DNA of 6,428 nt from an uncultured Lachnospiraceae bacterium (GCA_902783765.1 CACZSB010000177.1:1-6428); one strand, 5' to 3'; positions 1 to 6,110 are shown, counted from the stretch's first letter. Notes: a model not told the origin generated them from the sequence alone. Numbers and translations: made by a program.

Positions 1-158
1 AAAAGAAAACTGCCCAGCAGAAAGGCCAGCAAAACACCCCCGGGAATCGGCGCAATGGAAAAACCGAGCAAAAGCACGATAATCAATATCGGCCCGATGG
101 CCGCCAAGGCTTCTTTCAGTTTTTCCTTTAATTTTTCCTTTGGTTTTCTTCCGTACAT
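1..158 (-). CDS. DUF1538-like integral membrane protein, N-terminal part only
   Basis: Only the first 52 codons are inside the window; the gene continues past the left edge. The product starts MYGRKPKEKLKEKLKEALAA, a basic amphipathic stretch, followed by a hydrophobic helix at about residues 19-35 (GPILIIVLLLGF), a PIPGG turn at 38-41 and the start of a second hydrophobic segment (VLLAFLLGSFL). The pattern of a 'LKEAL...P' lead-in, a membrane helix, a P-x-P turn and an FLxG segment recalls the DUF1538 family of predicted multi-pass membrane proteins, whose substrate is not known to me. The ATG at 158 lies inside the preceding PLP-enzyme gene, overlapping its end by 31 nt. No clear Shine-Dalgarno sequence precedes it, so initiation is probably coupled to upstream translation, or the true start is a little further in. 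The family call comes from remembered pattern only; that it is a membrane protein is much surer. Confidence 0.6.
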   Translation of the reverse strand, partial: MYGRKPKEKLKEKLKEALAAIGPILIIVLLLGFSIAPIPGGVLLAFLLGSFL

Positions 159-1087
159 ATGAAGTCGAAAAAGAGGGGGCCGCCTCCTGTATGCAAAAAC
201 AGCACGTTGCCTCCGGGAAGGGGGGATTTTTTCAACTCCTCCCCCATGCCCCAGTAGGCTTTTCCGGTATAGGTGGGATCCAGGGGGATGCCATGATGAA
301 CATACATATCACGGATGGTGGATGCGATGACCTCATTCCATGTGCCGTAACCCTGCAGGATATAGGCGTCCGTTACCAGGGGATCGGGCAAGGCCTGGAT
401 TTGGGCCCCATATTCTCTCTGATAAGCCTCCATTCGCTGGCGGATCACCTCTTTGCATTGCGCAGCAGAGCGGGCAATGCTGATACCCAGGATTTCCCAG
501 CTTCGTCCCAGCTCCTGGGCGCCTAAAATCAGGCCGGCCTGAGTCATGCCCGTGGCGGAAGCATGATAGATTCTGTGAAAGGAAATCCCCAGAGCCTCTT
601 CCTGGGCTGCAATCTCCGCCGCCACCTTTACATAAGCAGCCGCCGGCACCGCCTCATTGCCTTTTCCTTCCGAATTTCCGTAAATATAATAAGGTTTCCG
701 GCCCCGTCTGCGGCAGTCATGGAGCACCGCCTCCACCGTCTCACGGACCTTCGTTTTCGGGCAGGAAACGATTTCGGCTCCGCAAAGCTTCACCAGACGG
801 CTGTTAAAGGTCTCCCTGCGGCTGCCATCCTCGTCGTCCGGCGAAATGATGCAGCATGGCACCTGCTTTTCGGCTGCCATGGCCGCCAGAATCCGGCAAA
901 GATTGGAACGGGCATTGCCGTAGCCCACCATACAGTCACAGCCCTGCTTTTCCATGTCCGCAAAATACTCTTCGGCGATACGTACTTTATTGCCGCCAAA
1001 AGACATGGGAAGAAGATCTTCCCGTTTCATGAAGACATGGGAGCCGCCCAAATCCGGCAGCCTTTGCAGGGGGGTTGTGATGGTCAT
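128..1087 (-). CDS. PLP-dependent D-cysteine desulfhydrase / ACC deaminase family enzyme
   Basis: A cytosolic fold-type II pyridoxal-phosphate enzyme of 319 residues, the usual family length. The PLP lysine is K34 in SFGGNKVR. The S61-N62 pair in GNARSNLCR matches the substrate-carboxylate loop (QSN in relatives). SATGMTQAGL at 177-186 is the glycine/threonine-rich phosphate-binding loop. LDPTYTGKA at 269-277 and LHTGGGPLFF at 298-307 are the conserved C-terminal motifs. T274 and T300 occupy the positions that are Glu and Leu in true ACC deaminases (E295 and L322 in Pseudomonas numbering). This favours D-cysteine desulfhydrase activity (D-cysteine to pyruvate, sulfide and ammonia) or a related amino-acid lyase; the real substrate is unproven. 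A modest AAAGG lies 8 nt before the ATG. The gene follows the 707-residue protein gene by 37 nt with no terminator visible, so it is probably the distal part of the dnaX-recR transcript. Its stop overlaps the next gene. Confidence 0.88.
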   Translation of the reverse strand: MTITTPLQRLPDLGGSHVFMKREDLLPMSFGGNKVRIAEEYFADMEKQGCDCMVGYGNARSNLCRILAAMAAEKQVPCCIISPDDEDGSRRETFNSRLVKLCGAEIVSCPKTKVRETVEAVLHDCRRRGRKPYYIYGNSEGKGNEAVPAAAYVKVAAEIAAQEEALGISFHRIYHASATGMTQAGLILGAQELGRSWEILGISIARSAAQCKEVIRQRMEAYQREYGAQIQALPDPLVTDAYILQGYGTWNEVIASTIRDMYVHHGIPLDPTYTGKAYWGMGEELKKSPLPGGNVLFLHTGGGPLFFDFICTEENQRKN

Positions 1088-1124
1088 GTTGTGTGCCTTT
1101 GCCTGTGTTGCTAATTTGTAATGC

Positions 1125-3248
1125 TTATTTGATATACTTGCTCTTCAGAATCAGGCAGCCTTCTTTATCGTAACGCTTGGCAAAAATCCCGCCCTTCTTT
1201 TCGGCCAGATCCGCGGCATCCTCAATCATGTTTTCCGCTTCTTCCTTGGTGAGAAGGATTCCGGCTTCCACCCGGTTTTCCGCGGCGTTCTGGAGGGCCA
1301 GCTCGCCCACGTCATCCAGTACGCAGTCGATGGAGCTCAGATAATTCTTGGCATATTCCACAAAAGCCTCTTCGCTCATGCCCACGGCGGATAAGGCACC
1401 GGTGGCTGTGCTTAGCTTCTGGACGGTTTTCGTCTCCCCGCTCAGCTCTGCGGGAGGCTCCGCTTCCTTGATAGGTTCCGGCGTTACCGCCGCTGCCAGA
1501 GCTGCTGCCTCGGCCTCTTCCCGGGCTGCCTGATCCAGCGCCGCCCGGATATCCGCAATGGGGACCTTCTTGGTGGCCTCCGGCCCCTCCTCTTCCGCCT
1601 CTGCGGGGGCTTCGACGGGCTGTTCCGCCTGGGGGGCTACCTGCTTTTTTTCTTCATCCAAGGGCTCGAAATTCCCCAGGAAAGGCTTCCAGAAGGCTTC
1701 CTCCGATGATTCCTCCCCTTCGGAAGTGGCTTCTTCCCCAGCATTTTCCTGGGCCGGCGTTTCATCCTGATCCTTCAGGAAATCATCCAGCGTCCACTGA
1801 ACGGCCTCATCCACATCCGGACGGAAAGGCGGTTCTTTTGCCTCCTCCGATTCATCCTTTGTTTCTTCAGCGGGCTCCGCCGTTTCTTCCGTTTCTTCCG
1901 TTTCTTCCTTTTCCGCCTCTTCCTGGGGTTCGGAGGCCGCATCCCATACGGAAGCCGGTATATTCAGGAGCATTTCCGGAATCTCTTCCTCCGGATTCAG
2001 TTCCGGCAAGGACTCGCCCTTTTCCTCACGCTTCTCTTCCGCTTCCTCTGCCACTTCGGAAGGCTCAGAGATCTCAGGAATTTCGGCCTCCTCCGCCTCA
2101 TCCATGGCCTCGCTCACATGCATGAGCACGCTCTCCGCCGGCGGCTCGGACATGTTGATTTGCGGCATGGTAACGTCTTTTTCCACATATTCTCCCAGAC
2201 GGGTGTCCAGATAAGCCAGCTGTTCGGGCTTGTCCGTGAGCACAAAAATCTGCGGATTCTGTTCGTATTTCACACTGTGGACAATATCCGACAGCAATTC
2301 TTCAGAAAGGGAAGAAGCATCATCGATCAGCAGATCCTTGCCCTTAAGGTGCTCCCGGGCTCCTTCAAAGCCCACCTGATTAAAGCGTTCCGCGGAAATC
2401 CGGGTAAGCCTGCCCATGGGCAGTCCCTTGGCCCGATAATACAAGGCCAGCCGTTCCAGGGCCTTGGGCACCGCATCCTCCAGATTCTCCGACTCCACCA
2501 GCAGAATCTGACGGGACCAGGCCGCTTCCGCCTTCTGAGCCGCCGTCTCCTCCTCGTCCTTTTCGCTCTCCCGTTTCAGGAAAGCCGCCTCCCGGCTGTT
2601 ATATTCATCCACCAGTTCCTGATAACGCTGCTCGTAAAATTCCTTATTGTCCCGATGCTCCCGCTGCTCATCGCTGAGGGGCGCATGTTTTTCCTTAAGG
2701 GCCATGGCTTCGTCCACGTAATCCCCCACACCAAACCAGAGGATGATTTCATCGCAGAGCTTCACACATTCATTGCCCATGCCAGCCTCATCATACATCT
2801 GAGCCAGGCGAAGCGCCCATTCCTCCTCGAATTCATACTTCCGATAGGTTTCCAGAATGGCAATCCGCTTGTCCAGGGGCTCTTTCTTCAGTTCCGCCAA
2901 GAGGTAGCGCAGCAGATACCGGCCGTTATCGTCCGAGGCCTCCTGCAGATACATTTCATAGTAATGCTGGGCCAGATCCACATCCCCCTCCGCAATGGCC
3001 AGGCCGGTCAGCTTATACAGGATGCGCTTGCCCACCGCCGATTCCTCGTAAGCCATCTGCAAAAGCTCGATGGCGGATTTGTAATCCCGGGTATTTTCGT
3101 AAGCGGCGGCGGTAATGGTGAGCAGCCGCACCGAGCGCACCTCCTCCCAGTCGATGGTATCGGCGATTTTCACAGCTGCTTCGAAATCTCCCTTTTTCAC
3201 CAACTTCTGGATCTTTTCCGCTTTGATATTGTAGGTGTACTTGTCCAT
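1125..3248 (-). CDS. TPR/acidic-linker protein of unknown function with degenerate AAA-like segment
   Basis: A 707-residue protein I cannot name; no signal peptide or membrane segment is visible, so it is probably cytosolic. Residues 1-190 are helical pairs of TPR character (for example AAVKIAD at 24-30, SAIELLQMAYEES at 58-70, DLAQHYYEMYLQ at 91-102). A charged, probably coiled-coil stretch spans about 195-245. Residues 244-350 read like an AAA+ core: ILLVESENLED where a P-loop should be, then LLIDDASSL at 306-314 like Walker B, then IFVLTDKPEQL at 334-344 like sensor 1. The GxxGxGK motif is absent, so ATPase activity is unlikely. Residues 365-610 form a low-complexity linker rich in Glu, Ala and Pro with islands such as VQWTLDDFL and AFWKPFLGNF. 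Residues about 611-707 form a folded-looking end (VEYAKNYLSSIDCVLDDVGE, then YDKEGCLILKSKYIK). A GGGAGAG ribosome site sits in the 12-nt gap after recR, so expression is operonic. The domain reading is inference; the reading frame itself is secure. Confidence 0.85.
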   Translation of the reverse strand: MDKYTYNIKAEKIQKLVKKGDFEAAVKIADTIDWEEVRSVRLLTITAAAYENTRDYKSAIELLQMAYEESAVGKRILYKLTGLAIAEGDVDLAQHYYEMYLQEASDDNGRYLLRYLLAELKKEPLDKRIAILETYRKYEFEEEWALRLAQMYDEAGMGNECVKLCDEIILWFGVGDYVDEAMALKEKHAPLSDEQREHRDNKEFYEQRYQELVDEYNSREAAFLKRESEKDEEETAAQKAEAAWSRQILLVESENLEDAVPKALERLALYYRAKGLPMGRLTRISAERFNQVGFEGAREHLKGKDLLIDDASSLSEELLSDIVHSVKYEQNPQIFVLTDKPEQLAYLDTRLGEYVEKDVTMPQINMSEPPAESVLMHVSEAMDEAEEAEIPEISEPSEVAEEAEEKREEKGESLPELNPEEEIPEMLLNIPASVWDAASEPQEEAEKEETEETEETAEPAEETKDESEEAKEPPFRPDVDEAVQWTLDDFLKDQDETPAQENAGEEATSEGEESSEEAFWKPFLGNFEPLDEEKKQVAPQAEQPVEAPAEAEEEGPEATKKVPIADIRAALDQAAREEAEAAALAAAVTPEPIKEAEPPAELSGETKTVQKLSTATGALSAVGMSEEAFVEYAKNYLSSIDCVLDDVGELALQNAAENRVEAGILLTKEEAENMIEDAADLAEKKGGIFAKRYDKEGCLILKSKYIK
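1881..1907 (-). repeat. Three perfect 9-bp tandem repeats (Glu-Glu-Thr coding)
   Basis: The plus strand reads CGTTTCTTC three times without mismatch. On the coding strand this gives (Glu-Glu-Thr)x3 at residues 448-456 of the 707-residue protein, inside its acidic linker. The unit is a multiple of three, so copy-number change would lengthen or shorten the linker without a frameshift. Confidence 0.9.
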
Positions 3249-3260
3249 GATTCTCTCCCG

Positions 3261-3860
3261 TTACAAGGCTCTGCGCCCCTCCAGAGCGCGATAAAGCGTG
3301 ATTTCATCTATATATTCCAGGTCACCCCCCACAGGGACGCCGCTGGCAATACGACTGACCAGTATGCCGCCGGGCTTAAGCAGCTGGCTGATGTACATGG
3401 CGGTGGTTTCCCCCTCCAGAGTGGATCCAGTGGCGATAATCACCTCCCGCACCGCTTCCTCCTGAAGCCGCTGCATCAATTCCTTCAAACGGATATCCGA
3501 GGGCCCCACTCCCAGGGCCGGAGAAATAACCCCGTGAAGCACATGGTACAGCCCCTGATAGCGGCCCGTTCGTTCATAAGCAGCCAGATCCCGGGGATTT
3601 TCCACCACCATAATCAGGCTTCTGTCCCGATTGTCGGAACGGCAGATGGGGCACAACTCCTGATCCGTCAGGGTGCAGCAGCAGCGGCAGAAACGCACAT
3701 TTTTCCGGGCGGCCACCAGGGCGCCGGCCAGGGCTTCCACCGCCTCCTCCGGCTGATTCATCAAATGGTAGGTCAGCCGGCCTGCAGTTTTGCGTCCGAT
3801 GCCCGGAAGCTTGCCCAGCTCCTCCATCAGGGCCTCCATCTGACGGCTATAATGCTCCAT
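3261..3860 (-). CDS. recR: Recombination protein RecR
   Basis: RecR works with RecF and RecO to load RecA on single-strand gaps during recombinational repair. The 199-residue length is standard. A helix-hairpin-helix DNA-binding motif lies at about 15-33 (LGKLPGIGRKTAGRL). The zinc site is C58, C61, C70 and C73 (FCRCC...LCPIC). A Toprim domain follows, with E87 in MVVENPRDL, VLHGVISPALGVGP at 107-120 and TLEGETTAMYI at 147-157. The C-terminal signature GVPVGGDLEYIDE at 174-186 is intact. Two extra cysteines (C60, C62) flank the zinc ligands. The ATG overlaps the ybaB stop by one base (TAATG), with only a distant GGGAG upstream, which points to translational coupling. ybaB-recR adjacency is a widely conserved gene order in bacteria. 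Confidence 0.98.
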   Translation of the reverse strand: MEHYSRQMEALMEELGKLPGIGRKTAGRLTYHLMNQPEEAVEALAGALVAARKNVRFCRCCCTLTDQELCPICRSDNRDRSLIMVVENPRDLAAYERTGRYQGLYHVLHGVISPALGVGPSDIRLKELMQRLQEEAVREVIIATGSTLEGETTAMYISQLLKPGGILVSRIASGVPVGGDLEYIDEITLYRALEGRRAL

Positions 3861-4195
3861 TACAGTCCGAAAGCTCCCAGACCCCCGGCCAGGGAACCCA
3901 TGGCCGCCTTCTTGTCCGCCTGAACCTGGCGGATGGCTTCATTCACCGCTGCGGCCACCAGATCCTCCAGCATTTCCACATCCTCGGGATCCACCACTTC
4001 CGGTTTGATTTTTACGGAAAGCACATTCATCTTTCCATTCATCACCAACTCCACAGCCCCGCCGCTGCTGACGGTATATTCCTTTTCTTCCAGGGCCTGG
4101 CTGGCCTCCTCCATCTGACGCTGCATGCGCTGGGCCTGCTTCATTAAATTGCCCATATTGGACGGCATGCCGTTGAATCCGCCATGTTTTGCCAT
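3860..4195 (-). CDS. ybaB: YbaB/EbfC family nucleoid-associated DNA-binding protein
   Basis: A small DNA-binding protein of 111 residues. Relatives are dimers that bind DNA with tweezer-like arms and are associated with the nucleoid; their exact cellular role is still unsettled. A Gly/Met/Asn-rich N-terminus leads to MGNLMKQAQRMQRQMEEA at about 14-31, the conserved first helix. A central beta sheet follows (YTVSSGGAVELVMNGKMNV at about 40-58), then the IKPEVVDPEDVEMLEDLV stretch typical of the family at about 63-80, a long helix (AVNEAIRQVQADK) and a Gly-rich tail (LAGGLGAFGL). The start is well supported: GGAGG lies 7 nt before the ATG, inside the last codons of dnaX, and the dnaX stop is only 2 nt upstream. 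The placement between dnaX and recR is the classic arrangement. Confidence 0.97.
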   Translation of the reverse strand: MAKHGGFNGMPSNMGNLMKQAQRMQRQMEEASQALEEKEYTVSSGGAVELVMNGKMNVLSVKIKPEVVDPEDVEMLEDLVAAAVNEAIRQVQADKKAAMGSLAGGLGAFGL

Positions 4196-4197
4196 AA

Positions 4198-5778
4198 TCA
4201 GTCCTCCACTTCGATTTGCATATTGATACGGGCTAATTCCTCATCGCTGACGAAAACCGGCTCCCTTTCCTTCAAGGCCGCCACCCGCAGGTCAAAAACC
4301 ACTTCCTTTTGATATTGGGCCTGTACGATTTCCCGCAGTTTTTCCAGTCCTCCAAAACGGCGGATCATATTGGCCGTAAAATTGTCCTGGCTCACCAAGC
4401 CCATTACGCCCCCGTCCCGGGGTTCCAGCCAGGCCTTTTTCAGCAGCTGGGCGTTCTGATAATCCAGGCTCCCCAAAATCCGGGGCCAGCGCTCCTTCAT
4501 TTGCGTTAAATCATCCCATTTGGCCCGGTCCAGCTTTTTAACCGCAGCTTCCCCGGTCTCCTCTGCGGACGCCTCCTCCGGAAGCTTGGGCAGGGGAGTC
4601 GGAACCGTGCCCCGGTTCTCCAGCTGTTCCAATTTGCGTTCCAGCCGGGTCAGGCGGCCCAGCAGGGCCTCCGGTTCCGCCGCTTCCTGGGGTCTGGTGG
4701 CCCGAATTACGGCCATTTCCAGCAAAATCCGCTTATCCGCCGCCCCCCGCATCTCGTTGAGCAAAGCGGAAAACAGGCGAATCAGGCCCATAAGCTCTTC
4801 CGGACGGGTCATTTGGCTCTCTTCCCGGAGTCGGAGCCAGTCTTCTTCGGACATTTCCAAAAGGTCCGCCGGCGCCTCAGCGCTCATGAGCAGCAGCAGA
4901 TTCCGCAGATACCAGGTGAAATCCTGTACAAACTGGGAAAGCTCCCGTCCCGCGCCCCGAACCTCTTCGATGAGCTCCAGAGCTGCCCCGGTATCATCCA
5001 TCAGCAGGGCCCGCAGGAAACGGCTTAACACCTCACTGTCCACGGTCCCCAGGGCCTTTAAAGCCTCTCCATAGCCCAGGGCCTGCCCCGGTTCCAGGGC
5101 GGAAAGACATTGATCAAAAAGGCTGATGGCATCCCGCAGGGCCCCGTCTGCCTTTCGGGCTATATATTTTAATGCCTTCTCCTCGGCCTGGACCCCCTCC
5201 TTTTCTGCCAGCTCCTTCAGCCGTCCCAGAATATCCTCCGGGGTAATCCGTCTGAAATCGAAGCGCTGACAACGGGAAACGATGGTGGCCGGCAGCTTGT
5301 GGGGCTCCGTGGTGGCCAGGATGAAAATAATATATTCCGGCGGCTCCTCCAAGGTCTTTAAAAGGGCATTGAAGGCCCCCGGCGACAACATGTGGACTTC
5401 GTCTATGATGTAAACCCGGTAGCGGCCCTCCGCCGGACGGTAAGCCACCTCTTCCCGGATCTCCCGGACATTATCCACCCCATTGTTGGAGGCGGCGTCG
5501 ATTTCGATCACATTGGTGGAGCTGCCCTCCTGAATGCTTTGGCACAGGCTACAGCGGCCGCAGGCACCGCCTTCCTCCGGAGCCAGGCAGTTCACCGCCC
5601 GGGCCAGGATTTTGGCCACAGTGGTCTTGCCCGTTCCCCGGGAACCGCAGAACAGATAGGCATGGGCGATCCGCCCGCTGCGGATCTGATTCTTCAGCGT
5701 CCTAACGACTGCGTCCTGTCCTCTGACCTCATCAAAAGATGAGGGACGCCATTTACGGTACAAGGCAATGTAAGCCAT
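4198..5778 (-). CDS. dnaX: DNA polymerase III subunit gamma/tau (DnaX)
   Basis: ATPase of the clamp loader that places the beta clamp on primed DNA and, as tau, links polymerase and helicase at the fork. I place the start at 5778 (MAYIALYRKWRP, 526 residues) because AAGAAGGG lies 6 nt before it, and relatives start this way; an ATG at 5784 directly abuts that ribosome site and leaves no spacing. Numbering from 5778: Walker A GSRGTGKT at 45-52, zinc cysteines C64, C73, C76 and C79, Walker B IIDEVHML at 124-131, sensor 1 ILATTEP, the arginine finger SRC at 168-170, and sensor 2 GALRDAISLFDQ just after 200. A Pro/Glu linker (about 390-425) with a preceding heptad-like LGRLTRLERKLEQLE leads into a short tau-type C-terminal domain. 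It is a little shorter than Bacillus DnaX. No A-AAA-AAG slippery site or in-frame early stop is evident, so a single full-length product is expected. Confidence 0.97.
   Translation of the reverse strand: MAYIALYRKWRPSSFDEVRGQDAVVRTLKNQIRSGRIAHAYLFCGSRGTGKTTVAKILARAVNCLAPEEGGACGRCSLCQSIQEGSSTNVIEIDAASNNGVDNVREIREEVAYRPAEGRYRVYIIDEVHMLSPGAFNALLKTLEEPPEYIIFILATTEPHKLPATIVSRCQRFDFRRITPEDILGRLKELAEKEGVQAEEKALKYIARKADGALRDAISLFDQCLSALEPGQALGYGEALKALGTVDSEVLSRFLRALLMDDTGAALELIEEVRGAGRELSQFVQDFTWYLRNLLLLMSAEAPADLLEMSEEDWLRLREESQMTRPEELMGLIRLFSALLNEMRGAADKRILLEMAVIRATRPQEAAEPEALLGRLTRLERKLEQLENRGTVPTPLPKLPEEASAEETGEAAVKKLDRAKWDDLTQMKERWPRILGSLDYQNAQLLKKAWLEPRDGGVMGLVSQDNFTANMIRRFGGLEKLREIVQAQYQKEVVFDLRVAALKEREPVFVSDEELARINMQIEVED
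4203..4207 (-). promoter_or_regulatory. Ribosome binding site of ybaB inside dnaX
   Basis: GGAGG on the minus strand, 7 nt before the ybaB ATG. It lies within the final codons of dnaX (…Val-Glu-Asp-stop), so ribosomes finishing dnaX are positioned to restart on ybaB. It confirms the ybaB start at 4195. Confidence 0.85.
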
Positions 5779-5784
5779 CTGCAT

Positions 5785-5792
5785 CCCTTCTT
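5785..5792 (-). promoter_or_regulatory. Ribosome binding site that decides the dnaX start
   Basis: AAGAAGGG on the minus strand. It is 6 nt from the ATG at 5778 but 0 nt from the ATG at 5784, so the downstream ATG is the functional start. Confidence 0.75.
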
Positions 5793-5797
5793 AACTG

Positions 5798-5820
5798 CCA
5801 AAGCCTTGAAAAAGCTTTGG
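5798..5820 (-). promoter_or_regulatory. 7-bp hairpin in the dnaX leader
   Basis: CCAAAGC and GCTTTGG pair perfectly around a 9-nt loop (TTTTTCAAG on the minus strand). The hairpin ends 5 nt before the AAGAAGGG ribosome site. No U-run follows, so it is not an ordinary intrinsic terminator; it could stabilise a processed 5' end or affect ribosome access. The role is unknown. Confidence 0.45.
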
Positions 5821-5824
5821 GCTA

Positions 5825-5853
5825 ATACTAACATAGGAGAAGTAAAAAGGCAA
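5825..5853 (-). promoter_or_regulatory. Possible weak promoter of the dnaX operon
   Basis: On the minus strand TTGCCT (5853-5848), a 17-bp spacer and TAGTAT (5830-5825) match the sigma-A consensus at 4 of 6 positions in each box, with ideal spacing. It lies between the SRP RNA terminator and dnaX and would start transcription just before the leader hairpin. Matches this weak occur by chance, and the operon could instead be fed by readthrough from the SRP RNA promoter. Confidence 0.35.
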
Positions 5854-5854
5854 T

Positions 5855-5868
5855 AAAAAATCCGCGCA
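5855..5868 (-). terminator. 3' end of SRP RNA: closing helix arm plus U6
   Basis: On the minus strand TGCGCGGA (5868-5861) is followed by TTTTTT (5860-5855). TGCGCGGA is the exact complement of TCCGCGCA near the RNA 5' end (6086-6079), so the closing helix of the mature RNA runs straight into the U-run. The pairing partner is about 210 nt away rather than local, which makes this an atypical intrinsic terminator; processing of a longer transcript is also possible. Confidence 0.5.
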
Positions 5869-6104
5869 TGCCCCTTTGAACACAGAGAAAAACGGCCTGC
5901 TTTCCGGCTTCCCTGCGGCACACAGAAGGATTGCTTAGTGCTGCTTCGTTCCCGACCTGACACGGTTCGCAGCTCCTGTTGCGCAGGACCGAAAAACATT
6001 TTCGGCGGTCTCTCTCCGGCCCTCAGGATGCATATCACCCCTGCAGGCTGCAGGTACAAGGCTTGCCAACACCCCGGCTGCGCGGAAAGATCAATTGAGG
6101 ATAT
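5855..6104 (-). ncRNA. ffs: Signal recognition particle RNA, large bacterial type with Alu domain
   Basis: RNA scaffold of the signal recognition particle, which binds Ffh and targets nascent membrane and secreted proteins to FtsY at the membrane. The S-domain signature is at 5961-5940 (minus): GTCAGGTCGGGAACGAAGCA then GC, containing the GGAA tetraloop and the asymmetric-loop sequences that bind the Ffh M domain. GGTCCTGCGCAACAGGA just upstream (about 5990-5973) and TGTGCCGCAGGG downstream match the scRNA of Bacillus. The 5' part has GCCTTGTACCTGCAGCC (about 6062-6046), the Alu-domain segment of Gram-positive SRP RNAs, so this is the large form of roughly 230-250 nt. TCCGCGCA at 6086-6079 pairs perfectly with TGCGCGGA at 5868-5861 to close the molecule. 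A local 7-bp hairpin (6005-5989) lies within the arm. Ends are estimated: the start is set 7 nt after the -10 box, and mature RNA may begin near 6090. Position directly upstream of dnaX is the same as in Bacillus subtilis. Confidence 0.93.
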
Positions 6105-6110
6105 GGGCGT

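Noticed and set aside
140..1114. Plus-strand open frames of 128 and 183 codons
   Set aside because: Both are antisense shadows of the PLP-enzyme gene with no protein-family motifs.
2118..3923. 601-codon open frame on the plus strand
   Set aside because: It lies antisense to recR and the N-terminal half of the 707-residue gene. Its translation is rich in His, Gln, Leu and Phe with no recognisable motif, as expected from the mirror of a GC-rich gene, and there is no convincing ribosome site or promoter.
4432..4545. Possible dnaX -1 frameshift sites (AAA AAG at two places)
   Set aside because: The heptamers are G-AAA-AAG and T-AAA-AAG, not A-AAA-AAG. They are near the C-terminal end, and there is no clear stimulatory hairpin or early stop giving a gamma-like product.
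5989..6005. Perfect 7-bp hairpin CCGAAAA/TTTTCGG as an independent terminator
   Set aside because: It lies inside the SRP RNA, where a local hairpin belongs to the folded arm. It is followed by conserved SRP sequence rather than a U-run.
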